From: Neocallimastix lanati (nom. inval.) | Taxonomy: Eukaryota > Neocallimastigomycota > Neocallimastigomycetes > Neocallimastigales > Neocallimastigaceae | DNA: 64,000 nt | Direction of reading: 5' to 3' | Assembly: GCA_016946835.1 (NCBI GenBank) | Contig: JACVTC010000049.1 | Coordinates: 930,001 to 994,000, forward strand | In this document: piece by piece, positions 12,941 through 25,121 of the stretch | How positions within the stretch are numbered: position 1 is the first letter of the stretch | Layout: the number at the start of each line of letters is the position of its first letter | Program-made: the position numbers and the translations under genes | Notes under the pieces: generated by a model | The model's input: only the letters and a program-made list of their open reading frames with translations | What the model was told of the DNA's origin: nothing | Database searches by the model: none

Positions 12941-14026
12941 TTATAACTATATTATATATATATATATTTTTATCATCCTAAATAATTAAAAATAAATTGA
13001 ACATAATAAATAGTTATATTAACTATTAACTATTGTAAAAATTTTACAAAAAAATAAATAAATAAATATAAATAAATATATAAATATATAAATATATAAA
13101 CTTTAAATAATTAATAAAATTATTAACATATATTTATATTTTTTATAAAAATAAATTTCTTTAAAAATAATTATAAAATTTAATAATTATTATTACTATT
13201 ATTATAAATACAATCGGTTATTATTATAGATATTGTTATTAAAATCATTATGATCAAGATTAATATTATGAATTCCATAATATAATTTATTGTTAGTTTA
13301 ATACATTTATAAATAAGTAACTATTACAATATTACAATAACAGACCAAAATAATGAACAAATAAATATTTCTCTTTAAAAAAATTTTTATTATTCTAATA
13401 TTATAATTATTACATTAAAAATAAAAAAAATTTTTTTTTATTTATTTTATATATATATATATTACCTTATTATTTAAAAAATGTTATTTAATATATATAT
13501 TATTTATGTTTTACTTTATTTTACATTAATAATAATAATAATAATTATTATTATTATTTTTAATTTTCATATATTTATAATATTTTATTTTTTATATCTT
13601 TTCTTAATTTGTATTTTTAAAAAAATATTTATTAATTATAATATTACATAATCTAAATAATTTTCATTTATTATAATATTATATATTCTAAACTAATTTT
13701 ATTTATTATATATATATATATATAAACTAATGCTTACTACTAATAATTATTATAATTTTATTTTCTAATTTGTATTACTTTTAATTTTTGTTTTATTTTA
13801 TTCATTTTATTTATATATTTATCAAAAATAAATATCTACACATTTCTACACATTTAAATTAATAAAAGAAAATTGTTTTATATATTTTCCCTTGTAACCA
13901 TTAAAAACTTTTGTCATTCATTATCTTAATTAAAATATTATTATTACAACTATTGTTTTTTTTTTTTTTTTTAATTTTAATAATTGAAGCGATTATGATT
14001 TATTTTATGATAAAGAGAAGCAATGT
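11243..14026. other. Intergenic AT-rich DNA between receptors B and C
   Basis: No gene is visible. The stretch includes (ATT)n near 11335-11375, an A42 run (11487-11528), poly-T runs, a (TTTA)n run (about 12894-12941) and a strong 28-bp-arm hairpin at 12303-12360. Confidence 0.65.
12303..12360. repeat. 58-bp near-perfect inverted repeat (hairpin)
   Basis: The left arm 12303-12330 and right arm 12333-12360 pair at 26 of 28 positions with a 2-nt spacer. Arms begin AATATTGTC and close on CTTTT/AAAAG. Outside the mismatch pair the arms are identical, including the central GAATACTTTTATCTTTT. It lies away from any gene and could be a small foldback element or a structured RNA. Confidence 0.85.
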
Positions 14027-15709
14027 TCATCGATTTCCAGTGTTATTACTTTTATTATGATCTTTTATAGATATATCAGTATCATTACTCTCTAGTTCAT
14101 GATAATTCAATAAATTTTCAAAATATCTTATGCTATCATAACGTTTTATTTCATTATTTGAAAAATTATTATAATAATTGTGGTGATCGGTATATTTATT
14201 TCCAGAATCTATATAAGTATTATGAATAGCAGTTTTATTAAAAATATTATTGTTGCTATTATAGTTGAAAGGAAGAGTATTTTTATTGACAGTATTATCT
14301 CCAAATTTATAATAATTTTTATTTTTTTGAGATGGAAAAAAATATCTATATTGATTTAATAAATTAATATCTACATTGGTATCATCTTTATTTCTATCAT
14401 TATTTTTATATTTCTTTGTAATTTTATTATATTCTTCATTATTATAGTTATTCCAATTGATATTGTTATAGTGAATGAAAGTAGGATTAGATTGATTATG
14501 AATATCTATATTATCAAAGTATCCTTCTGTAGTATTATCAATATTAATATTAATACTATTATTTTGGTTATTATTATTATTTTTATTATTATTACTAGAA
14601 TAGACTTTTTTAATTGAGGAATCATAGTCAATGGTATTATTTCTACTATTATTAAAACTATAAGGTTTAGACGTAGATGAGGGTAGTTTATATTGGGAAT
14701 TGTAAATTTGAGAACAGCAAAATCCCAACTTCTTTCTAAATTGATAAAATGAATTAGTTAAAAAGAATAGCATTATTCCCGAACCTGATGTAAAGTAATA
14801 GGTATACCCTAATTTTTCTTTTTCATAATTTGGTATTCTTTCAGCTTCTATCCCATTCTTAATATCACCTATTAATATAGAATTAAAATTAAATATAATT
14901 ATATTAATAAATAATTTGATTTATTTTTATTTTTCTTATATAATAATTTAAATATTCATGTTTTTTTTTTTTTTTTTTTTTGAATAAAAATAAAAAAATA
15001 CATACTATATAAATTAAGAAAAGAAAATAATGTTATTATTATACCCATACTCATAATACGTAACCACCTTGAAAATGAAATTTTAGTATTTTTAGTAAGT
15101 TGTTTCTTTAAGTTGTTTCTTGGAATAACATGAATTTTATGAATAATAGCAACTAATATAAGAAATGAGAATAAATAAATATATATATATATATATGTAT
15201 AAATAAAAAATAAAAGAATTATTAATTAAATATTAATATTATATTATGTTTTATTAATGATATGAATAATTGTATTATTTTTATTATTATTTTTATAACT
15301 CTATTAATATTATATTACATGAATTATATACAGCAAAAAGAGAAAATGGCATATTTGGTAGTGCACTTGTAAAAATATATTGATATAATTTATGTCGATA
15401 ACCAGAAGAGCAGTTATGTTGATTTTCAATAAATTCTGGTGAATAGCTTCTTAAGAAGACCGGTTCATACAAAGCAAGCAATGTAAAGGAAGCATTATAC
15501 AAAATAATAAATAAATACACCAAAGGACGAAGTTTTTCTTGATAATTTGTCACAAAATTAGGATGAGTAAGAGCAGCGTATAAATTAAAAATTACACTGT
15601 TTTTTTTTTTTTTATTTTATTTAATAATAAATATATATATATATAATAAAATATTTATTAATTATTTTTAAATTAATTATAATTTAGAATAATCGAATAT
15701 ATAAAAATA

Positions 15710-15740
<31 letters not shown>

Positions 15741-16057
15741 TACAAATGAAAATACAACTAAATAAAATAATATGTAAATTAAATCAAAAATAATTACTAG
15801 CAAGACATGGTAAGAGATGAATTATGAGTGAAATGATTAAGAAAAGCATGAAAATAGCAAAACCATGGAGGTGAGCCAATACATTCAAATCCAACAGTAA
15901 TGATACGAATAATTTTTGTTAGGTGTTGTCCTGTATCCATAACACTTAATAATTTAATATTAGTATTATTATTAAATAATAAAGTGAAAATATCACTTAA
16001 AAAAGAGAAAATATGAATTATTAGTGCAGCACTTTCATTATAGGCATTAATTGACAT
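14027..16057 (-). CDS. Seven-transmembrane receptor C (cAMP-receptor-like), four exons, 508 aa
   Basis: Exons by eye are 16057-15798, 15596-15319, 15152-15006 and 14868-14027. The joined frame is 1,527 nt. The start MSINAYNESAAL is the only ATG at the head of the frame. TM1 and TM2 lie in exon 1, with PPWFCYFHAF opening TM3. Exon 2 restarts with VIFNLYAAL and runs through TM4, the loop Cys (QHNCSSGYRHKLYQY) and TM5. Exon 3 carries a basic inner loop and TM6. Exon 4 encodes TM7 (YYFTSGSGIMLFFLTN), FRKKLGF, then about 230 residues rich in Asn, Tyr and Ser. That tail makes it far longer than paralogue A. It is probably cytoplasmic and may bind signalling partners. Class E-like GPCR assignment rests on the same motifs as receptor A. 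No ligand can be named. Confidence 0.78.
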
Positions 16058-16325
16058 TTTGGTGAACTTTTTTTTTTTTTTTTTATGATATTAATAATTC
16101 TTTTCCTTTTTTCGTTTTGATTTGCTTTGCTTTTATAATAAATTTTTATTTATTTTTACTTTTTTTAAACTATTTCATTTGTTTATTTTTTTAAATGAAA
16201 TGTTATGAAATATTAAAATACTTTTTCTTGAAGTATTTTTGTGTGTGTGTGTGTGTGTGTTATTTTATATATATATATATATATTATTTTTATTTTTATC
16301 TTTTTATTATATTTTCATACTTGCA

Positions 16326-16376
<51 letters not shown>

Positions 16377-17128
16377 TTGTATATATACAAAATGTTTAAA
16401 TTTAATATTTGATTTGATATGAAAATTTCATTAAAATAAAACAATAAATAATTTTTTTTTTTTTTTTTTTTTTTTTTTCTGTTCAACAATAATTATTAAT
16501 TAATATTTGATTTTTTTAAAATAATGTAATCTTTTACATATTAAATTAAATAAATAATAATAATATCAATTAGGTAAGAAATTATAAATTATTTTATAGA
16601 AACTATAAAAAATATAAATAAATTAAAAAATAAAAATATTAATATTACCTTCAACATTTATATATATTTATATTTATATATATTTATATTTATATATATA
16701 TATAAATATATTTTTTTTTTATCTTTTTTTCTTTTTTTTATTTATCATTTATTCGTTAGTCCAATAAATTTTTCATTAAAAAAAAAAAAAAAAAAAAAAT
16801 GCTTTAAAATGCTAAAATGCATAATTTGCTTTTTTTACTATAATATAAAGATAAATTTGAATATTGTTCCCTTTGCCACTTTTTATTAAAAATAAATTAA
16901 AAATTATTAAATTCAAGAGACTTAATATTTTTTAAAAACTTTAATTCTATTAAATCCATAAAATAGTAAATGACATCTATATGAATTATTGTAATGATAA
17001 AAAAAAATTTATAAATTATTACCATTATTAGTATTTATTATTTATTCATTATTATTAATTATTATGTTTTCTTTATTATTATTTATTATTATTTATTATT
17101 ATTTATTATTATTTATTATTATTTATTA

Positions 17129-17161
<33 letters not shown>

Positions 17162-17443
17162 TATTATTTATTATTTATTATTTATTATTTATTATTTATT
17201 ATTTATTATTTATTATTTATTATTTATTATTTATTATTTATTATTTATTATTTATTATTTATTATTTATTATTTATTATTTATTATTTATTATTTATTAT
17301 TTATTATTTATTATTTATTATTTATTATTTATTATTTATTATTTATTATTTATTATTTATTATTTATTATTTATTATTTATTATTTATTATTTATTATTT
17401 ATTATTATTTATTATTTATTATTATTATTATTTACATATTTAT
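16058..17443. other. Intergenic simple-repeat DNA
   Basis: No gene is visible. It holds a (GT)10 run (16241-16260), an A-run of about 44 near 16331-16374, poly-T near 16450-16478 and the second period-7 array. Open frames here are homopolymer artefacts. Confidence 0.75.
17050..17430. repeat. (ATTATTT)n microsatellite array, about 380 bp
   Basis: ATTATTATT units change to an almost pure 7-bp ATTATTT array. Because 7 is not a multiple of 3 and the unit lacks stops in this phase, it reads as a fake 129-residue LLFIIYY repeat protein. It abuts the old SINE copy directly. Confidence 0.92.
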
Positions 17444-17943
17444 GCCATGTTGAACCAGTCGGTCAGGACAATATAGGTTACTGTAGTGGTCAGAGTTCAA
17501 ATCCCAAAGATGGCACCAAATAATCACTGAGATTTTCTACCCTGGAGTATCATACAACCACAGTGGTATCCAAAAAAGTTTTTCCTTTACTGCTTATTCA
17601 TCCAACCCTGATATTATACTTTGACTTAATCATAGGCCTTAATGATGATGTCTCCTGGTTAATTCTATAATATAGGAATTAGGCAGGATAAATTCCAACA
17701 CGCTAATGATTAATGATTACAGTAGAGGGGAGTGAATGGTTCCTGTTTTCGATGCTCTTTGTGAATGGATGAATATATGGATTTATGTAGAAATGTAAAG
17801 GGAATTCAGCTCCTGGCAGACATGTAAAGGCATGTTGTGAGAGGCAACGCTATACTAGTATGCTATATATCATCATACCTACAGTATTAACTGTTGAAGG
17901 CACTAATATGAGATGAATACACATTATATGTATGTCTATGTCT
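17444..17943 (+). mobile_element. tRNA-derived SINE, old diverged copy
   Basis: This is an island of much higher G/C than its surroundings. It begins GCCATGTTGAACCAGTCGG, a tRNA-like head with an A-box-like segment. A degenerate B box lies near 17494-17504 (AGTTCAAATCC), followed by GATGGCACCA, the acceptor end with CCA. The body aligns over its whole length with the younger reverse-strand copy near 59.7-60.1 kb, including TCATCCAACCCTGATA, GGTTCC and the terminal GTCTATG. Many substitutions and small indels separate the two. No clear target duplication was found and the 3' boundary is approximate. It has no coding capacity and would depend on a LINE partner. Confidence 0.8.
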
Positions 17944-19206
17944 ATATATTATTTCTTATTTATTTATCTATTTATTTATTTATTTATTGATTTATTGATT
18001 TATTCATTCATTCATTTATTGATTTATTCATTTATTCATTCATTTATTTATTTATTTATTTATTTATTTAAAAATGGATCTTTTAAAAAAAAAATAAAGA
18101 TATCTAAATAAAAATGAAATATCTCACTTTTTTTAAAAAAAAAAAAAAAAAAAAATAATAATAATTTGTAATTTATTATTATTATTAATATTATTATTAT
18201 TATTAATATTATTATTATTATTAATATTATTATTATTATTAGTAGTAGTAGTAGTATTAGTATTATTAGTATTATTAGTATTATGTTCATCATTTTAATT
18301 TTTCTTGAATTTGTGAAACCTCAAAATTATAAATAAACTTATAAAGAAATTATTTTTCTTATTTTAAATAAAATTAGTTGAAATATTTATAATATGTAAA
18401 AATATTTGTAACATATAAAAGTATTTGTAATATTTATAATAAAAATAAAAAAATATATCAATAATACAAGTATATGAACATTTTTTTTTAATTAATTTAT
18501 TAATTTATTGATTTTTTTATTTATTATTTTTACAACATGTGAATTACCATATTTATTTGAATAAAAAATATTGAAATTTTTTTCTTTTTTTTCTTTTTTT
18601 TTTTTTTTTATTATTTAAAAGGTTAGTTAACCTTAAGATTCATTAAACAAAATATAGAAAAAAATAGAATAAAATTACAAAATTATAACTAAAATAAATG
18701 AAATTTTATAATACGATAAATATTTTCTATTTTTAATACAAAAATATATATATATAACATTCATAATACATAATATAGAAAGAAATAAAAACATAATTAT
18801 AATGTTATTGCTAAAATAAAATGAAATTTAAGTATAAAATATTTTTTTTTTTGTAATACAATAAAATATATATATATATAATTAAAGTATTTTTTATCAA
18901 ATTATTAATAATTTGATTTAATACACTGATTGTTTGCGATCTTTTAAGTTTCAAAATAAAATCAAATATAGGTTTTCTTATTATGATATTAAAAAATAAT
19001 GTAAAAATTACAATATACTTAAAATTTTAATTTATTTTTGTTATTAATATTATGTAGATAAAAATATTTTATTATTGTAAATGCAATTTTTATTATTTTA
19101 TAATAATTATTATCATTATCATTATTTTTACTAATTTTTAATATTATTAATCAATATAAAATTATAAATGTTATTATTATACATAGATTTATGACGTTTT
19201 TCTAAT
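17944..19206. other. Intergenic AT-rich DNA
   Basis: (TTTA)n and (TTCA)n runs (about 17950-18070), a (TTA)n/(TAG)n block (18175-18290) and plain AT sequence. No gene is seen. The last bases, 19207-19215 (TTTTATATA), are the left target duplication of the first MULE. Confidence 0.65.
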
Positions 19207-19379
19207 TTTTATATAGGGAGTATTGCATTTCGACATAATTTATGTATAATCATTTATTCATGTATTACAATGTGGCTTATAAAAATAAATGAATAGGATA
19301 GGGTTAAATTTTTTTTTTTTTTTTTTTTTTTTTTCTAATTTTATTAACATATATAGTAAAAAAAAAATAATAATAATAA

Positions 19380-19534
19380 AGTAAAATAAAAAATAAAAAA
19401 AAAAAAAGAAATAAAAATATAAGATAAAAAAAATAGATTAAAAAAAAAAATTAAAAAATAAAACTTTCAATTTAAAATAAAAAATAAAAAAAAAAAAAAA
19501 AAAAAAGAAAAAAACTTTCAATTTAAAATAAAAA

Positions 19535-19580
<46 letters not shown>

Positions 19581-19652
19581 ATAAAAATATAAGATAAAAA
19601 AAATAGATTAAAAAAAAAATTAAAAAATAAAACTTTCAATTTAAAATAAAAA

Positions 19653-19705
<53 letters not shown>

Positions 19706-19870
19706 ATAAAAATATAAGATAAAAAAAATAGATTAAAAAAAAAATTAAAAAATAAAACTTTCAATTTAAAATAAAAAATAAAAAAAAAAGAATAAAAATA
19801 TAAAAATATAAGATAAAAAAAAAAAAGATTAAAACAAAAAAATTAAAAAATAAAACTTTTAATTTAAAAT
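19380..19870. repeat. A-rich tandem repeat in the MULE copy 1 leader
   Basis: A phrase containing AACTTTCAATTTAAAATAAA followed by an A-run of variable length recurs about four times between the left terminus and the transposase start. Copy 2 of the element lacks this expansion. Confidence 0.8.
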
Positions 19871-19881
19871 ATTTATAATAA

Positions 19882-21301
19882 ATGGATGATCAATTAGAAA
19901 TAAGTGAAACAAATAAAGAAAAAAACCAAATCATTGTAAACAAAAAATATAAATTTATTTTATGGTATATAACGAATAGTACAAAAGTATTCAAATGTAC
20001 TGAATATAAAACCGTTAAAAAATGTAAATCTTACATTATTCTAAATGATAATAATAAAGTAATAAAATATGAAAACAAATATACTCATCCAGGAAAAGAA
20101 TATGATGGATCTGTATCAATAGTAAAACATAAAATGAAAAATGAAATTATAAAAACCTCAATCCCATTTGATATAAATTCAAAACATATATATAATGAAA
20201 TATCTGAAGAAATTGGATTGATATGCCCTGAATATAATTCAATTAAATCTCAAATATCAAGATATATAAAAAAACAACTACCTCCTGATATATCAAATTT
20301 AATGAAATTCTAGATGAATCTGAATATTATATAAACGAAAGGGATGAAAATTTTATGATATTCAAAAATTCTAATATTATAATTTTTCAATCACCATTCC
20401 AAACAGAATTGTCTATTAAATACAACGAAAATATGTTTGCTGATGGTACATTTTATATTGCACCAATATTTGGTTATCAAGTGTTTATAACAAGAATATA
20501 TGCTCCAGAAATAAATAGTTTTTACACTACATCACTATCTATATTAAATAATAAAGAACAAGCAACCTATGAACTGCTATTTGAAGAATTAAAAAAGAAT
20601 GCAAGTAAATATAATAAGAATATTATAGTTACACCAAAAATTTTGCATTGTGATTTTGAAAAAGGTTTATCCAATGCTGTTATTAAAATATTTCCTAATA
20701 TTACTATTAAATATTGTGTATGGCATTATAAAAGATCGTTAGAAGTTCAAAAAAACAGATTATGTTATAATGAAGTTGAAAGTAATCATAAAATTTATTT
20801 GTTTTATAAAACTATTACAAATTTTTTTTTTATAAATCCTGAATATATATTTGATATTTATAATTATATTAAAATTATATGTCAAATATATAATTATTTC
20901 CATTTTTTAAAATTTTTGGAATATTTTAATAAGACTTATTTATATAAATATGATATTCAATATTGGAATTATTATAACGATATAAACCACATAACAAATA
21001 ATGCTTCAGAATCTTTTAACAATTACTTAAAAAAATTGTTTTACAAAAAACCTTCTTTCTTTGAATTGATTTATCATTTAAAAAGAGAAGAATCTTTATC
21101 TTACTATAATTACGAAAGGAAAATTGAAGGAGTTTGGAAAAAAAAAAAAAAAAAAAAGAATATTAACAAAAACTGATGAAATCAATGATTTAATTAAAAA
21201 ATACAAAAAAAAAGGAATCCGAATTAATTGATAAAAAATGTAATAAAAATGATATCATTGATTTATGGTATAAATGTTTATTAGAATTAAACAAGCTCTA
21301 A
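19882..21301 (+). pseudogene. MULE transposase with FLYWCH zinc finger, copy 1 (frameshifted)
   Basis: The reading starts MDDQLEISETNKEKNQ. An N-terminal FLYWCH-type finger follows: YKF, then KC, KKC and a terminal His. The MULE transposase domain then shows FADGTF (first Asp), CDFEKG (second Asp), a WHYK motif after KYC, and the Glu in NNASESFNNYLK. This DDE triad catalyses cut-and-paste transposition in the nucleus. The frame is broken near 20295-20313, where one base is missing relative to copy 2. It breaks again in an A20 run (21138-21157) and in an A9 run (21205-21213). The conserved C-terminus DLWYKCLLELNKL ends at 21301. The first zinc His seen in copy 2 (SHNH) is Tyr here (KYTH). Homopolymer shifts could partly be sequence error, but the first shift is not in a homopolymer. 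Confidence 0.82.
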
Positions 21302-21899
21302 ATTTATAAATAATAATAATTAACTAGAATATATATAGTTTAAATTATATTAATATCAATATCAATATTTAAATTTTATTTATAATAAATATTTAATATT
21401 AAAATAAATTTTATTTTATTATTTAATTAATTTAATAATAAAATATTAAATATTTAATAATAAAATATAATAATAAAATGAAAATTAATTAAATAATTGA
21501 AAATAAATAAAAATAAAATAAAATTCTTAACAGAAAACTTATTTATTCTTTTATTTATTATTTTATTTTAGTTTTTATTTTATTGTTTTAATGCTAAAAT
21601 ACAATAAATAAAAATAACGTTGAAAGCTGTGGCGTATTACAAAATATATACGCATTGTACAAATATTTATGCTGATTATACATAAATTATGTCGAAATGC
21701 TTCACATCCTTTTATATAATTACAAATGTATATTAATCATATGTTTAATACACATTACTTTTTTATTTCATATTTAAATAGTATTATTAGATATTACAGT
21801 ATTGCTAGAGTTACACATAGATTTATGAAGTTTTATAATTATAAATAAATATATGATAATCATGTGTTAAGTACACGTTAATATTCTTAGCATTTTACA

Positions 21900-24504
21900 G
21901 GGTGTGGGGCATTTCGCTAATTTTTTTGAAAGCATGTGGCGTATTAAAAAAATGTGGCATTTCGCCAAATTGAGAATTATTAAATAAATAAATAAATAAA
22001 TAAAATTAAATATTTTTAATATTGATGTATTTATATTTTTGAAGTAAATATTTAAATATTAAAAAATTTTTTTTCATATATAAATAGCTTTACAAATATC
22101 TGTTTAAATAAATAATAAATTGATAAATAATAAATAAAAAAAAAAATAATAATAATAAAATAAACAATATAGTAATATAATTAATAAAAAAAAATAATAT
22201 AAACACTATTGCTATAATTATAAAAGGATTGTCATTAATAATAATATTGACGATTAAATTATAAATAATATTATTATTATTTGCAAATATATATATAAAT
22301 GAATTAATAAAAATAATATTTACCTACTTAAGAAAAATGTAAAAAGTTTTTCTTACAGTATTTTATAAATTAATAATAAATAATATATAATAAATAATAA
22401 ATAAATAATATAAACTGTAGCAATAATTACAGAAACATCAATAATAATATTTTTATAATAACTATGAAAATTATAATAGTTATTAAATATAAAAATAAAT
22501 ATAAAATTATAATATAAAAATTTTTATACTTTATATAATAAAAAATATAATAAACTTATAAATAAGCAAAACTAATAGAGGAAAAGAACAAATTATTTTA
22601 AACAGAAAATATAAGTTTAATCTTTCATCCAAAAGGAAAGACAATTCAAAAAAATATAAATGTACAGAATATAAAACATTAAATCAATGTCCATCTTTCA
22701 TTATTTTAAATAATGAGAATCAAATCTTAGAATATGATGACTCACATAATCATCTTGAAAATAAATTTGGAGCAGCTAAATCAATTGTAAAAAATAAAAT
22801 TAAAGATGAAATTTCAAAAAGTTCAATTCCTTTTAATGTAAATATAAAACGTACATATGGTGAAATTTCTCAAGGTATGGGTCTTATATGTCCAGGATAT
22901 AATTCAATTAAATCACAAGTAACAAGAAGTAGAAGAAAACAACTAATTCCTGATATAACAACATTTGATGAAATTCCCAATGAATCAAAATATTATAAAA
23001 CAAAAAGGGATGAAAATTTTATGATATTCAAAAATAATGATTTAATTGTTTTTCAATCTCCATTCCAAGCAGAATTATTTTCCAAAAATAAACATATTTT
23101 TGCGGATGGCACATTTCATATGGCACCTATATTTAGTTATCAAGTATTCATAACTAGAACCTATGTTACAGAATTAAATTGTTTTTATACTACTTCCTTT
23201 TCTATATTAAAAATAATAAAGCAAACAACTTATGAAATATTATTTGAAGAAATAAAAAAAATTCTAGTAAATATAATAGTATTGAAATTACACCAAAAAT
23301 ATTTCATTGCGATTTTGAAAAAGCTGTATCTAATGCTGCACAAAAAGTTTTTATTAATGCAAATATTAAATACTGTATATGGCATTTTAAAAGAGCATTA
23401 GAAGTTAAAAAAAAGAATTATGTGGTGATAAAGTAGAAAAAATAAAAGATTTATATATTTATTATAATAATATCTCAAACTTTCTTTTCATTAATCCTGA
23501 ATATATATATGATATATATAGTAAAATAAAAAGTGAGTGCCAAGAACATAATTATGTTCAATTTTTAGAATTTTTAGAATATTTTAAAAAAACTTATTTA
23601 ATTAACTTTGAAACTGAAAATTGGAACTATTATGATAATATTGAGCATATTACAAATAATGTTTCAGAAACTTTTAATAAATACTTAAAAAAATTATTTG
23701 CAAAAAAACCAACTTTTTTTCAATTACTATCAGAATTGCAAAAAGAAGAATCGAAATATTACATTGATTACGAAAGGAGAACTGCTGGAATTTTAAGAAA
23801 TAAAAAACAAAAAAAATTAATAAGAACTGAGGAAATTAAACTTTGGTTAAATATTACAAAAATATGTAAATTCTATTAAAAAAAAAAGGAAAGTGTTAGA
23901 AATGATTTCATTGACTTATGGTTGAAATGCTTAAATGATTTAAATATAAAAATTATTGATTACATAATAAATTATTAAGAAATGACAGAAAATTGACCAA
24001 ATGAATTCTGTCATATATAATAATAATTTTTTAATAGTAAAAATTATTTTAAAAAGAGAATAAATGAATAAATACAATAATTTTTAAAGTATTTTTAATC
24101 TTTATTAGATTAGGTTAGCTTAAGAACATTAAAATATATTTTTATGATAAAATATTATTATTTTAAAAATATATTTTTATAATTAAAGTATTGTTATAAT
24201 ATTATTTTTTTACAAAATATTAAAATATATCTTTATAATTAAATTTATTTTTATAATTAAATATTATTAATAATTATTTTATTTTAAAAAATATCTATAA
24301 TTAATTATAAAATATAATAAAAACAAGTTTAAAAAATTATTTTGAATTTTTATTTATTTATAAAAATTATTTTGAATTTTTATTTATTTATTCATTCATT
24401 TACTTATATCAATAAGCCATTTGTCGAAATGCAACTTGGGGAAATGCAACATTTTAATAATACGCCACTTGGCGAAATGCAATCTGGCGAAATGCAACTC
24501 TCCC
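21900..24504 (+). mobile_element. MULE-type DNA transposon, copy 2 (2,605 bp)
   Basis: The left end reads GGGTGTGGGGCATTTCGC and the right end, read inward, GGGAGAGTTGCATTTCGC. Both sides carry sub-terminal repeats of TGGCGTATTA and TTGCATTTCGCCAA-like units over about 100 bp. Perfect 9-bp target duplications CATTTTACA lie at 21891-21899 and 24505-24513. It holds a transposase related to copy 1, also decayed. Its termini match those of the deletion derivatives at 30-33 kb more closely than copy 1 does. Confidence 0.88.
22562..23978 (+). pseudogene. MULE transposase with FLYWCH zinc finger, copy 2 (start lost, frameshifted)
   Basis: Reading opens at ISKTNRGKEQI, directly after a TAA, so the start codon seen in copy 1 has been lost. 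The finger is complete (KYKC, NQC, SHNH). FADGTFHMAPIF gives the first Asp, HCDFEKA the second, and NNVSETFNKYLK the Glu. Frame breaks lie in two A8 runs (23254-23261 and 23407-23414) and again before the C-terminal DLWLKCLNDLN. An internal ATG at 22877 opens a 174-residue frame that is only a fragment. The family matches copy 1 along its full length, with many substitutions, so the two are old relatives and not a recent duplicate. Confidence 0.82.
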
Positions 24505-24513
24505 CATTTTACA

Positions 24514-25085
24514 ATTTTTTACATTAATCCTTTTGAACAAGATTATAAAGAATTTATAAATATGTAACATATTTAAAAATTATTAATTATTATTATTTTT
24601 ATTATTTATATTATTATTGATAACTAGTTTATTATTATTAAACTTGTTTATAAATAATCTTTTTAATTTACTATATTATAATATAATTATATAGTTTTTA
24701 TATATTTTTTATATTTTTATATATTTTTAATATATAATTTGATATAACATAATTGAATGTAAATATAATTTAATATACTTTAATACATTTGTATTTGTTC
24801 ATTTTTACAATTAATTGTCTGTATTATTATTTATTATTATTATTATTTATTATTATTATTATTATTTATAAATTATTTATCCAATATAATTATTTATCCA
24901 TTATTTTTAATATATACTTATTTTTATTTAATTACTATTAATATTTAATATAACCATTATTATATAAATAAATCTAATTTATATATAAATATATATATAA
25001 AAGAATAATACTTTTAATACTCAATACATAAGAATACTAATTTTATAATAAAAAGTATTAGTAATAAATAATCAATGATAATAGC

Positions 25086-25121
<36 letters not shown>

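Larger units (their letters stand above)
19216..21709 (+). mobile_element. MULE-type DNA transposon, copy 1 (2,494 bp)
   Basis: The termini start GGGAGTATTGCATTTCG on the left and, read inward from the right, GGATGTGAAGCATTTCG. A perfect 28-bp inverted repeat (19225-19252 with 21673-21700) begins GCATTTCGACATAATTT. Perfect 9-bp duplications TTTTATATA flank it (19207-19215 and 21710-21718), the size typical of Mutator-like elements. It contains a FLYWCH/DDE transposase broken by three frameshifts. A second member of the family lies 190 bp downstream. The AT-rich duplication is low complexity, but the terminal structure supports the call independently. Confidence 0.87.

Noticed and set aside
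17064-17453. 129-residue ORF of LLFIIYY repeats
   Set aside because: It is the translation of the 7-bp ATTATTT array and has no composition or context of a gene.
24342-24527. 61-residue ORF containing GEMQ repeats
   Set aside because: It translates the sub-terminal GGCGAAATGCAA repeats of MULE copy 2.
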